Made by a program: the position numbers and the translations under genes. The notes beneath the pieces were generated by a model. The model saw only the letters and a list, made by a program, of their open reading frames with translations, made no database searches and was not told the DNA's origin. From Aliidiomarina celeris (GTDB taxonomy: Bacteria; Pseudomonadota; Gammaproteobacteria; Enterobacterales; Alteromonadaceae), in the NCBI RefSeq assembly GCF_003316875.1, contig NZ_QMIL01000007.1:94887-158886 (forward strand): a stretch of 64,000 nt of DNA, in the 5' to 3' direction. Below are positions 8,244-19,552 of this stretch, piece by piece (positions within the stretch are counted from its first letter, which is position 1; every line of letters begins with the position of its first letter).

Positions 8244-9713
8244 ATGATTGATGTGTTGTGGTTTAAACGTGATCTGCGCTTGCATGATCACGTTCCTTTT
8301 TTTCAAGCCTGCAAAAGCGAGAGGCCGGTCCTTTTGCTTGCCATTTTTGAGCCCATGCTTGATCAGGACAAACACTACGGCGAACACCACTGGCGTTTTT
8401 GGTATCAAAGCATTTGCCAGCTTAATCAACAACTGCAACGCCATACAAACAATCAGAGCCAAGTCTATATTGCCCAGGGTGAAGCCCTTGACGTACTGAA
8501 CCAGATTCATCAGAAGCTCAGAATCTGGCGCATATTGAGCCATGAAGAAATTGGTTTAAACAATACCTTTCAGCGCGACCTTGCCGTTCAACGTTGGTGT
8601 AGTGCGCAGGGTATTCAGTGGTTAGAACAGCCTTCGAACGGCGTTATTCGCGCTTTAAAACAACGCCAAGGTTGGAACCAAGCGTGGTACAAGACCATGC
8701 ATGAACCTATGCTTGCCCCAGACTTCTCTGCCCTACGCACGCTAACACCAACCGAGGTTAACGCTGCCGTCAAACCCTTTAATCTTCCGAAGGCGTGGAC
8801 TCAGCATCAAAATCGTTATCAACATGGCGGTGAGCTCTCGGCGCACAAATGGATGCAGGACTTCTTTCAAGGTCGAGGTAAACGCTACCACGTCGACATT
8901 TCGAAACCCCAAGCAAGCCGAACCAGTTGTTCGCGACTGTCTGCGTATCTTGCCTTTGGCAATCTCAGCATTCGGCAAGTGTATCAGCGCTGCCTCCAAC
9001 AGAAATCACAAAGCGGCTGGAAGCGCCCCATGCAAGCACTCATGTCGAGGCTACGTTGGCATTGTCATTTTATTCAAAAGTTTGAGAGCCAAACGGAAAT
9101 GGAGTTTCGGTGCTTGAATCCCGCCTATGAAGGGCTGACGCGCACGGGCAACCTCGACCATTTAACTGCTTGGCAGCGGGGTAAAACTGGCTACCCACTG
9201 GTAGACGCTTGCATGCGCGCTTTACAGCAAACTGGCTATATTAATTTTCGTATGCGCTCCATGCTGGTCAGCTTTTTGACCCATCACTTGTGGCTAGATT
9301 GGCGAGTGGGTGCCGCACACCTAGCTCGCCTCTTTCTTGATTTTGAACCCGGCATTCACTACCCACAGTTTCAAATGCAAGCCGGGGTAACCAGCATCAA
9401 TACCATTCGCATTTATAACCCCGTAAAGCAATCTGAAGAGCACGATCCAGAGGGCGAATTTATTCGCAACTGGGTGCCAGAGCTCCACGCAGTGCCCATT
9501 GAATACATTCACCAACCTTGGACCATGCCGCCATTGCTGCAACTGGAAATAGACTGTGTGATTGGTAAAGACTACCCTGCTCCTATCGTAAACCTCACTG
9601 CGAGTGGCAAACGCGCGCGGGATTTACTCTGGGGTTGGAAAAAGCTGCCAGAGGTAAAACAACATCAAGCGAGCATACTGGCTCGTCATGTAGAGCGAGA
9701 TAGCGAGGAGTGA
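8244..9713 (+). CDS. Photolyase/cryptochrome family protein, atypical FAD-binding core
   Basis: A 489-residue protein with the N-terminal photolyase alpha/beta domain ([13 protein letters not shown]) and the C-terminal FAD domain, where [39 protein letters not shown] and [16 protein letters not shown] are recognisable. In the flavin pocket the standard WQW..G.G.DA stretch is replaced by a [17 protein letters not shown] type, seen in a separate bacterial branch, so the class and substrate (CPD, 6-4 product or signalling) are uncertain. The stop codon at 9711-9713 coincides with the edge of the adjacent tnpB element, so the original C-terminus may have been slightly different. Two more photolyase-family genes lie 3-5 kb further on. 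Confidence 0.88.
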   Translation: MIDVLWFKRDLRLHDHVPFFQACKSERPVLLLAIFEPMLDQDKHYGEHHWRFWYQSICQLNQQLQRHTNNQSQVYIAQGEALDVLNQIHQKLRIWRILSHEEIGLNNTFQRDLAVQRWCSAQGIQWLEQPSNGVIRALKQRQGWNQAWYKTMHEPMLAPDFSALRTLTPTEVNAAVKPFNLPKAWTQHQNRYQHGGELSAHKWMQDFFQGRGKRYHVDISKPQASRTSCSRLSAYLAFGNLSIRQVYQRCLQQKSQSGWKRPMQALMSRLRWHCHFIQKFESQTEMEFRCLNPAYEGLTRTGNLDHLTAWQRGKTGYPLVDACMRALQQTGYINFRMRSMLVSFLTHHLWLDWRVGAAHLARLFLDFEPGIHYPQFQMQAGVTSINTIRIYNPVKQSEEHDPEGEFIRNWVPELHAVPIEYIHQPWTMPPLLQLEIDCVIGKDYPAPIVNLTASGKRARDLLWGWKKLPEVKQHQASILARHVERDSEE

Positions 9714-9720
9714 CTGCTCC

Positions 9721-9752
9721 CCGCCCTAAGCGCTAAAGCGCCACGGGCGAGG
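9721..9752 (-). repeat. Right-end hairpin of the tnpB element (omega RNA 3' part)
   Basis: CGCCC/GGGCG outer stem with an inner GCGC-TAAA-GCGC hairpin. In TnpB systems the right end and the 3' part of tnpB give rise to the guide (omega) RNA, with the guide lying just outside the element. Here that would be sequence antisense to the end of the photolyase gene. The RNA itself is inferred. Confidence 0.6.
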
Positions 9753-9763
9753 CTTCCAACTTC

Positions 9764-10984
9764 TCAGGCAGCAACTGGTACGTGACCAGATTGACGCTTG
9801 CCTCCATTGGCAGAAACCGACAGTCCTGCGGCCTTTAATTTCAAAATACCCTGCGCTCGAATATTGAGCGCAGCATTGATGTCTCGATCTTGCCATGCTG
9901 AACAAGCAGGACACTGCCAGTCGCGCACCTTCAGCGATAACGCTTCCAGCTTGTGTCCACAGCAAGAGCAAGTTTTAGAGCTGGCAAACCATTGATCAAT
10001 TTTAACCAGATGCTTGCCTTGCTCTTTAGCCTTGTATTCCAACTTTTGGATCAAGCCTGACCAACTCGCATCGGCAATGTGCTTGGACAATTTCCTGTTC
10101 TTCAGCATGTTTTTGACTTTCAGTGTCTCGACAATTACCGCTTGGTTTTCGTCAATAACGTGTCGAGACAGCTTGTGCTGAAAATCAGCACGAGCATTCG
10201 CCAGACGCTGATGCGCCTTAGCGAGTTTAAGTCGGGCTTTGGCACGACCTTTGCTACCTTTCTTGCAGCGTGATAAGGCTTTTTGTTTACGGCGCAGATT
10301 GGCACTGGCTTTCTTCAAAAAGCGTGGATTCTGTTTTTTCGTGCCGTTTGAATCAATGGCAAGATGCGTTAAACCCATATCCAATCCGAGCACCTGAACA
10401 GCATTCAGGCTTTGAATGGTCGCAGGAGCCTCTTGCCCATCTTCGTGCAGCAGTGAGGCATAGTATTCACCCGTCACTGTGCGGGACAAGGTGATGCTTT
10501 TCAGTTTCCCTTCAACCTTGCGGTGAATACGTGCCTTGATGGGCTGCTTTAACTTCGGCACTTTAATCCAGTCATCTCCACATTCAACGCTCATGCAATG
10601 ATAGCTGGACTGCCTGCCATGCTTGCGCTTGAACTTGGGATAACGAGAAGGCAGTTTGGGATCAAAGAAACGTTGAAAGGCTTTATCCAGATTGATACAT
10701 GCCTGCTGGAGTGCAATCGAATCAAAATCTTTGAGCCAGTGATACTTGCGAGATTTCTTCGTAACAGCCAACAGCGGCTTGAGGTCTTTTTTGGCCTTCA
10801 ATTTCAGGCCGTGACGCTTGTACTGGCTGCTGATGATATGCAAAGCCTTGTTGTACGCAAAGCGCACAGCGCCGAACTGGCGATTTAAAAATTCCGCCTG
10901 CTCAGGTGTGGGATATATGCGTACTTTCCTGGCCTTTAACATCGTTACTTTACTACTGGTTTTATATACAGCATGCTTGCACAT
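9764..10984 (-). CDS. tnpB: TnpB, RNA-guided nuclease of IS200/IS605 type (OrfB)
   Basis: A 406-residue full-length TnpB. It has the N-terminal helix-turn-helix and wedge segment (RKVRIYPTPEQAEFLNRQFG), a RuvC core with Asp near 200 (GLDMGLTHLAIDSNG), Glu near 285 (VIVETLKVKNML) and Asp near 366 (DRDINAALNI). A zinc finger (CSCCG...CPAC) sits between the last two. All catalytic residues are therefore present. The frame begins at 10984, but the internal ATG at 10942 (MLKARKVRIYP) matches the usual start. Neither has a good ribosome site, as is common for tnpB. Known members cut DNA guided by an RNA from the element's right end. Confidence 0.92.
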   Translation of the reverse strand: MCKHAVYKTSSKVTMLKARKVRIYPTPEQAEFLNRQFGAVRFAYNKALHIISSQYKRHGLKLKAKKDLKPLLAVTKKSRKYHWLKDFDSIALQQACINLDKAFQRFFDPKLPSRYPKFKRKHGRQSSYHCMSVECGDDWIKVPKLKQPIKARIHRKVEGKLKSITLSRTVTGEYYASLLHEDGQEAPATIQSLNAVQVLGLDMGLTHLAIDSNGTKKQNPRFLKKASANLRRKQKALSRCKKGSKGRAKARLKLAKAHQRLANARADFQHKLSRHVIDENQAVIVETLKVKNMLKNRKLSKHIADASWSGLIQKLEYKAKEQGKHLVKIDQWFASSKTCSCCGHKLEALSLKVRDWQCPACSAWQDRDINAALNIRAQGILKLKAAGLSVSANGGKRQSGHVPVAA

Positions 10985-11035
10985 GTGTGCGTCTTAATCA
11001 AGACCGTTCACGACATTAAAACCAACGCCTTATAT

Positions 11036-11056
11036 CCCCGCCCGACTGGGCGAGGG
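11036..11056 (-). repeat. Left-end hairpin of the tnpB element
   Basis: A CGCCC-GACT-GGGCG stem-loop whose outer bases match the right-end hairpin. It marks the 5' end of the element, upstream of tnpB. The cleavage site and the target-adjacent motif should lie a few bases beyond 11056. Confidence 0.6.
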
Positions 11057-11118
11057 TTTACGGCGTGATTGCTAAGTTATGAAATTGAAGAAGTAGCCTC
11101 AGCAGTATGAGGAACAAA

Positions 11119-11414
11119 TTATAGGTGCTGGTTCCATGAGCTGGGACCTTTTCGGGCATGAAAAACCGCAGTAACTATTATCTGATCATCCTGAACAAGA
11201 TAAAAAATACGATAGGGAAAGCGGCGTATCCCTATTCGTCTCAGTTTCTTATGAATCTTACGATAGATTAGAGGGTTGCGAATAAGCTTGTCTAACGCTT
11301 CCTCAATGCACAGCAAAAGTCATGACCAAGGCCAATTCTTTTATCTTCATAAAACTTGAAACACTCAACAATATCAAACTCAGCTTCTTCTCGGAGTGTT
11401 AGCCTGTAACTCAT
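11119..11414 (-). pseudogene. RelE/ParE-type toxin, frameshifted
   Basis: Read from the ATG at 11412-11414, the first part gives MSYRLTLREEAEFDIVEC and continues to GLGHDF, then runs into a stop. The following frame gives LLCIEEALDKLIRNP, then RRFPYRIFYLV and VFHARKGPSSW, which is the rest of a typical RelE/ParE toxin. The two halves join perfectly if one base is added to the T run (AAAA at 11315-11318 on the plus strand), giving about 98 residues. The start codon abuts the stop of the antitoxin gene, as in an intact pair. The gene is broken as written; a sequencing error in the run, or slippage, is also possible. Confidence 0.75.
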
Positions 11415-11609
11415 TTATTTCGTGACTATTTGAGCTTTAATAGTTGAACAAGAGCGACCTGTATCTCCGTCCGTCTCGAAAGCAGCGAGGCGTTTGTCTA
11501 GCTCCCTTATTTGCGGTTCTGTGAGTTCTATTTCTGAACCTTCAGCAACCACACTATCCCAAAGCGCTTCAGCGAGCATGATACGTTCAGATACGGTAAG
11601 CGATTGCAT
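11415..11609 (-). CDS. Addiction module antitoxin (Unstab_antitox-like)
   Basis: A 64-residue protein with the pattern of putative addiction module components: LTVSERIMLAEALWDSV at the start, ELTEPQIRELDKRLAAFE in the middle and a GRSCSTIKAQI ending, where the family usually has GxSW. The ATG at 11607-11609 has GGAGAG 6 bases upstream, so it is preferred over the longer open frame that reaches 11762. It directly precedes the toxin gene, stop and start codons abutting. With the toxin frameshifted it may now serve only as an antidote or be decaying. Confidence 0.75.
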   Translation of the reverse strand: MQSLTVSERIMLAEALWDSVVAEGSEIELTEPQIRELDKRLAAFETDGDTGRSCSTIKAQIVTK

Positions 11610-11747
11610 TTTTATACTCTCCACTGGCTCATCTCCAACAAACCTCACAACGAATAAGTTTACCACAACTCCTTTCCTCGTAAAGAAGCGACCCAAATAG
11701 CCTTTTCTTTCGTAGTCTGTTGTTACAAGCCTAGTTGAGAAGCTCCT

Positions 11748-11945
11748 TTGAAAAAACAGCATTTACCCGAGAAAACCTGTCCTGTTTGCCAGCGACCTTT
11801 TCACTGGCGCAAAAAATGGGCGAAGGTGTGGGATGAGGTTCGTTATTGCTCCGAGCGGTGCAGGCGCAATCGTTCCTCGGCAAAAGCTGGAAATGAACGA
11901 CCCGAACATGAACGACCCGAATATGGACACGCCAAACATGAATAG
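11748..11945 (+). CDS. DUF2256 zinc-ribbon protein
   Basis: A 65-residue protein with a TTG start ([18 protein letters not shown], then [21 protein letters not shown]), which is the whole DUF2256 motif with two Cys pairs fit to bind zinc. Family members are often found beside or fused to photolyase/cryptochrome genes, though their role is unknown. After the conserved part the frame runs through three 15-bp repeats ([17 protein letters not shown]). The same bases are read in another frame by the overlapping flavin reductase gene. It probably starts the operon with the flavin reductase and the two photolyase-like genes. Confidence 0.82.
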   Translation: MKKQHLPEKTCPVCQRPFHWRKKWAKVWDEVRYCSERCRRNRSSAKAGNERPEHERPEYGHAKHE

Positions 11946-12615
11946 CCGAATCACCCCCGAGCAGACTGCTTTCACACAAACCGAGCTTGCGAATTTACCC
12001 TCACGCAAACGCGCACGGCTCATCAATAGCTTATCCGGCTACAAAAGTGCCAATCTTATTGGTACACAAAACCAACAGGGGCAAACTAATCTTGCAGTCG
12101 TGAGCTCCGTCGTGCACCTTGGTTCCTCACCCGCATTGTTTGCGATGGTTATGCGCCCTCACACGGTGCGCCGGGACACTTTGGAAAATATTCGTGAAAC
12201 CGGAGTATGGACGCAAAATGCCATTTGCCAGGGTATGCTTGCTCAAGCGCATCAAACCTCTGCAGCTTACCCACGAGAACTATCTGAATTCGAAGCGGTA
12301 GGCTTAACCGCCGCCTATTATCCAAATTTTTTAGCGCCTTACGTCGTCGAGTCTCCTTTACAGTTGGGGTTCCGTTGCGTAGAAATAACACCCATAAAAC
12401 ACAATCAAACAGAGCTCGTGATCGGTGAAATGCAATGGGTAAAGTTCCCCTCCAGTGCGCTGCAAAAAGACGGCTATTTAGATTTAGCGAGCTTCGGTAC
12501 TGCTGCCATTTCTGGGCTCGACGCTTACCATGTTCCAAGCGCACCGCAACGCTTCGCCTACGCAGAGCTGGATAAAAAAGCTCGGTTACTACCGCCAACC
12601 GGTACTGAGGAGTAA
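11833..12615 (+). CDS. Flavin reductase-like domain protein
   Basis: A frame of 260 codons whose main part (from about residue 45, [20 protein letters not shown]) fits the FMN-binding split-barrel flavin reductase family: [31 protein letters not shown] and later [13 protein letters not shown]. Such proteins hold FMN and pass electrons from NAD(P)H or act as flavoprotein oxidases. The true start is unclear: several ATG codons lie in the repeat at 11893-11946 ([17 protein letters not shown]), and one of those is more likely than 11833. It overlaps the DUF2256 gene in a different frame and ends 8 bases before the CryPro photolyase gene. Supplying reduced flavin to the photolyases is a possible role, but is inferred. 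Confidence 0.8.
   Translation: MRFVIAPSGAGAIVPRQKLEMNDPNMNDPNMDTPNMNSRITPEQTAFTQTELANLPSRKRARLINSLSGYKSANLIGTQNQQGQTNLAVVSSVVHLGSSPALFAMVMRPHTVRRDTLENIRETGVWTQNAICQGMLAQAHQTSAAYPRELSEFEAVGLTAAYYPNFLAPYVVESPLQLGFRCVEITPIKHNQTELVIGEMQWVKFPSSALQKDGYLDLASFGTAAISGLDAYHVPSAPQRFAYAELDKKARLLPPTGTEE
11893..11937 (+). repeat. Three 15-bp tandem repeats read in two frames
   Basis: Units ATGAACGACCCGAAC, ATGAACGACCCGAAT and ATGGACACGCCAAAC stand in tandem. They form the end of the DUF2256 frame and, shifted by one frame, the start of the flavin reductase, supplying each with extra residues and offering several alternative ATG codons. Confidence 0.8.
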
Positions 12616-12622
12616 CGCTTTA

Positions 12623-14248
12623 ATGCCTTATTATCAAAACCTCGCGGAATTACCAAAACGTTTCGGCGCGGTACACTTGGTACTGGGCGATCAATTGCAC
12701 GCCGGTCATTCATGGTTTCAAACACGCAACGATGACGTTTTGTTTGTGATCATGGAAATGCGCCAAGAAACTGATTACGTGGTACACCACCGACAGAAAG
12801 TACTCGCCTTCTTCGCTGCCATGCGTGCTTTCGCCAAGGCGATTTCGAGTAAACATCATGTGCTCTACCTCACCTTAGCTCATGCAGACAACACGCAAAG
12901 TCTTGAGCGGAACCTCAAACGCATTTGCACCCATGTTCACGCTCAACAATTTGCTTATCAGCAGCCCGACGAGTATCGGCTAACACAGCAACTCACTGCA
13001 CTAAGCGAGGAGCTTAAACAGCAGCAACCCGCTCTAAAATGCTACTGCGCTAGCACCGAGCACTTTTTTACCGAAATTGATGACTTAGTTCGTTACTTTC
13101 CAAAGCTCATTCAGCAACCGCATACCAACCTGATGATGGAAACCTTCTATCGCCAGGTTCGCAAAGAAACCGGCTATTTGATGGAACACGGCAAACCCGC
13201 CGGCGGCAAATGGAATTTTGACCAAGACAATCGCAACAAACTCCCCAAAACAGTCAGCATTCCCGAGCCCTTGCTGTTTTCCCACGACGTGCGTGATATC
13301 GACGCTATGCTCAGCGAGCAAGGGATAAAAACGATTGGCAATGTAGACGCCAAACGCTTGCTCTGGCCAATCACTCGCACACAATCCCGAGAACTACTGG
13401 ACCATTTTATCGAGTATTGCCTACCTGCATTTGGTCAGTATCAAGACGCCTTAACCACCCGTGGCTGGAGCCTTTTTCACGCACGCATTTCGTTTAGTTT
13501 AAATAGTAAAATGCTCACACCAAAAGAGGTGATCGAAAAGGCCATTGCTCACTATGTGAAACATCAAGATGAAAGCGACCCAGCCCATATATCGTTACCG
13601 CAAATTGAAGGCTTTGTGCGGCAAATTCTTGGTTGGCGAGAGTATGTGCGGCTCATATACTGGCACTTTATGCCCAATTACGCGGCGCAAAATCAACTAC
13701 AGCATGAGCGGTCGCTCCCTGCGTTCTACTGGACCGGCAATACCAAAATGCGCTGTGTGTCTCATGCAGTGCATCAGTCTCTCGATTTCGCTTATGCACA
13801 TCATATTCAACGGCTAATGGTCACGGGTAATTTCGCACTGCTCGCAGGCTGTGCTCCCGATGCCGTCGACCAGTGGTATATGGGTATTTATATCGACGCT
13901 ATTGAATGGGTTGAGCTGCCGAATACCCGTGGTATGAGCCAATTTGCCGACGGTGGAATCTTGGCTACCAAGCCCTATGTGTCCAGCGGTAACTACATTC
14001 ACAAAATGAGTGATTACTGCAACAGCTGTTATTACAGTGTCGCGCTTAAATCAGGCACAGGTAACAATACACCCAGCTGCCCTTTCAACAGCTTGTATTG
14101 GCACTTTATTCACCGCCACCGAGAGCGATTTGCTCACAACCCTCGAATGGCCATGATGTACCGCCAATGGGAAAAACGAGAAGTCAGTGAACGCGATGAT
14201 ATTCTGGCGACTGCCGAGCACTATCTCGCTCACATTGAGGAGCTTTGA
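12623..14248 (+). CDS. Iron-sulfur photolyase/cryptochrome (FeS-BCP, CryPro)
   Basis: A 541-residue member of the bacterial cryptochrome/photolyase group that carries a 4Fe-4S cluster. The N-terminus reads FGAVHLVLGDQLHAGHSWF. Four cysteines at about 378, 466, 469 and 486 (KMRCVSHA, YCNSCYYS, SCPFN) are placed as the cluster ligands of PhrB-type (6-4) photolyases. Residues such as MGIYIDAIEWVELPNTRGMSQFADGG in the flavin domain are also typical. The expected role is light-driven repair of (6-4) photoproducts, possibly using a lumazine antenna. The ATG at 12623, 12 bases after a GGAG, is preferred to upstream codons within the flavin reductase gene. It overlaps nothing but sits 4 bases inside the start of the next frame. 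Confidence 0.9.
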   Translation: MPYYQNLAELPKRFGAVHLVLGDQLHAGHSWFQTRNDDVLFVIMEMRQETDYVVHHRQKVLAFFAAMRAFAKAISSKHHVLYLTLAHADNTQSLERNLKRICTHVHAQQFAYQQPDEYRLTQQLTALSEELKQQQPALKCYCASTEHFFTEIDDLVRYFPKLIQQPHTNLMMETFYRQVRKETGYLMEHGKPAGGKWNFDQDNRNKLPKTVSIPEPLLFSHDVRDIDAMLSEQGIKTIGNVDAKRLLWPITRTQSRELLDHFIEYCLPAFGQYQDALTTRGWSLFHARISFSLNSKMLTPKEVIEKAIAHYVKHQDESDPAHISLPQIEGFVRQILGWREYVRLIYWHFMPNYAAQNQLQHERSLPAFYWTGNTKMRCVSHAVHQSLDFAYAHHIQRLMVTGNFALLAGCAPDAVDQWYMGIYIDAIEWVELPNTRGMSQFADGGILATKPYVSSGNYIHKMSDYCNSCYYSVALKSGTGNNTPSCPFNSLYWHFIHRHRERFAHNPRMAMMYRQWEKREVSERDDILATAEHYLAHIEEL

Positions 14249-14253
14249 TCAAC

Positions 14254-17645
<3,392 letters not shown>

Positions 17646-17814
17646 TTATCGGCTCCGCGAGCGAACAGCAAGCCGATTATGTGTGCTCAAAGGTCAGTAT
17701 GGTTAACATGAGTCGCGATAAAATCAAAACTTGGTTCGTTTACGTAGCTAGTGTGGAGACAAAATGCATGTAACAATGCCCCTTACCTTGGTCACTGAAC
17801 TCACGAAGGAAATT

Positions 17815-18339
17815 ATGAGCACGCTCAGAACTGTTCGTATTCGCACCGCCGCATTTTTGTTAGCGTCGCTCGCGTCGGTGGTATTAGGGTCTGTGTTGCA
17901 ATCACAGTTAAACCTCGTTGCCATAAGTGCTATTGGCCCCGCAATTACTTGGCAACAGCGTATCGACACAACCTTACACGATCTCATTCATTTTTCGCCG
18001 TTGTTTGCCCTCGTTGTTTTACTCACCTTCGCGCTAGCTTTGCCCTGCGCTCACTTTGTTGCGCGTTATCAAAAGCGACAGTTCGCTTCGTGGTGCATGG
18101 TTGCCGGAGCCGTCGGTTTATGGGTGGCGTACCAAGTGCTCAATAATCTAGCCCCTATGCCTACACTGATTGCCGCCACTCGCGGTGGTATTGGTACCCT
18201 TATTATGTTGTTGCCCGGCATATTAGGAGGCTACGTGTATGCCCGCCTTACCCGCTCTATTCATAAAATCACCCGCAGCCAGAGTGCGCGTAAAAAAGCG
18301 AGCTCTAGCGCCAGCGAACAAGGAACACCTCATGCTTAA
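17815..18339 (+). CDS. Small membrane protein, unknown function
   Basis: A 174-residue protein not recognised as a known family. It has four hydrophobic helices (about residues 10-30, 55-75, 90-112 and 118-145) and a basic, Ser-rich tail. The second helix is preceded by TLHDLIHFSP. The ATG at 17815 with AAGGAA upstream is chosen; an in-frame ATG at 17764 lacks a ribosome site. Its stop overlaps the start of the sugar dehydrogenase gene by 8 bases, so the two are translationally coupled, which hints at a link with that periplasmic enzyme. Confidence 0.7.
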   Translation: MSTLRTVRIRTAAFLLASLASVVLGSVLQSQLNLVAISAIGPAITWQQRIDTTLHDLIHFSPLFALVVLLTFALALPCAHFVARYQKRQFASWCMVAGAVGLWVAYQVLNNLAPMPTLIAATRGGIGTLIMLLPGILGGYVYARLTRSIHKITRSQSARKKASSSASEQGTPHA

Positions 18340-19552
18340 GTGCTACCAGACAGGTGCTCGCCTTTGTTCGGTGAGCTTGTGTGCGGTGAGCTTGTTTTTT
18401 TGCGCTTTTCTACACCCCGTATTTGCTACCGAAGTGCAAAAAGAATCATCACCGCTAGAACTCAATACCACTCTTGTGCATGAGTCGCTCGAATTTCCTT
18501 GGGCATTGGAGTTTTTACCGAACGGCGGCTATCTCATTACCGAGCGAACAGGTTACGTTTCGGTTTTTAACAATCAACACGAAAGCGTAGCTCGGCTGCA
18601 ACTGCCACTCGACGAGCTTTGGGTGAATGGCCAAGCAGGACTCTTCGAAGTTCGCGCTGCGCCAAACTTCAGCACCTCGAATCAGCTATTTTTCAGCTAC
18701 GCCTGCGGCAGCGAACGCGCCAATACAACCTGTTTAGCGTCTACCACATTTCGCCTAGATTCGGCAGGCACTGCTACATTCTCAGATTTCACCCCTATTT
18801 TTGAAGCGCGTCCACGCCGCCAAGGGTCCGCGCATTACGGTGGCCGAATCGCCTTTTTACCCGACCAAACCCTAATACTTACGCTTGGTGACGGCTTCGA
18901 TTACCGGGAACAAGCGCAGCAAACAAGCAACCATATTGGAAGTATTGTTCGGCTAACGTTAAATGGTGCTGTACCGAGTAATAACCCGCTGGTTGCACGG
19001 GAGCATAGTGCGACTGAAATATACAGTTACGGGCACCGCAACGTACAAGGCATTGCTTGGCATGAGCCTTTGCAGCTTTTGCTCAGCACTGAGCATGGCC
19101 CACGCGGCGGCGACGAATTAAATCATATAGAAAGCGGAAACAATTATGGTTGGCCGCTACTTACCCAAGGCATTGACTACACGGGTGCCCGTATCTCGCC
19201 GCATCAAACCCTACCGGGCATGACCATGCCATTATTAAACTGGACACCCTCAGTTGCGCCAGCGGGTTTAACCGTATACCAAGGCTCGTTATTTCCCAAA
19301 GAATGGCAGGGCAACCTGCTCGTGCCCACATTGGCGGCCAAGCAACTGTTGCGTATTAATATACAGAATGTCGGCGGAGAATTAGTAGTCACCCCGCCAG
19401 AGGTTTTAAACACCGGCTTGCAACAACGCATTCGCGACGTTCGCGTACACCCATCAAGCGGTGCTATTTATATGCTAACCGACGGGAACCCCGGCGCACT
19501 TTACCGAATTACTCCACAGCAGGACATAACAAATGACCGCCATAGCAATTGA
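18332..19552 (+). CDS. PQQ-dependent sugar dehydrogenase (YliI/Asd-like)
   Basis: A 406-residue beta-propeller protein with a signal peptide (about residues 1-30, ending VFA). Family blocks include SLEFPWALEFLPNGGYLITE, GSAHYGGRIAF, LTLGDGFDYR, YSYGHRNVQGIAWH and STEHGPRGGDELN, which shape the PQQ and calcium sites of soluble aldose dehydrogenases. It should oxidise sugars or similar alcohols in the periplasm. No PQQ synthesis genes are seen in this window. The ATG overlaps the previous gene by 8 bases, and the aldehyde dehydrogenase gene starts 20 bases before this one ends. Confidence 0.85.
   Translation: MLKCYQTGARLCSVSLCAVSLFFCAFLHPVFATEVQKESSPLELNTTLVHESLEFPWALEFLPNGGYLITERTGYVSVFNNQHESVARLQLPLDELWVNGQAGLFEVRAAPNFSTSNQLFFSYACGSERANTTCLASTTFRLDSAGTATFSDFTPIFEARPRRQGSAHYGGRIAFLPDQTLILTLGDGFDYREQAQQTSNHIGSIVRLTLNGAVPSNNPLVAREHSATEIYSYGHRNVQGIAWHEPLQLLLSTEHGPRGGDELNHIESGNNYGWPLLTQGIDYTGARISPHQTLPGMTMPLLNWTPSVAPAGLTVYQGSLFPKEWQGNLLVPTLAAKQLLRINIQNVGGELVVTPPEVLNTGLQQRIRDVRVHPSSGAIYMLTDGNPGALYRITPQQDITNDRHSN

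Larger units (their letters stand above)
9714..11062 (-). mobile_element. IS200/IS605-group element carrying only tnpB
   Basis: Both ends carry matching subterminal hairpins, read on the minus strand as CCTCGCCC...GGGCGGGGA. The left one (11036-11056) has a short GACT loop; the right one (9721-9752) encloses an inner GCGC-TAAA-GCGC stem. The single gene between them is tnpB; no tnpA is present, so any movement would need a transposase from elsewhere. The exact cleavage points cannot be read, and both edges given here are good to within about 10 bases. No target duplication is expected for this group. Confidence 0.75.

Noticed and set aside
12149-12598. Minus-strand frame of 149 codons
   Set aside because: It is opposite the flavin reductase gene, with skewed Arg content typical of shadow frames.
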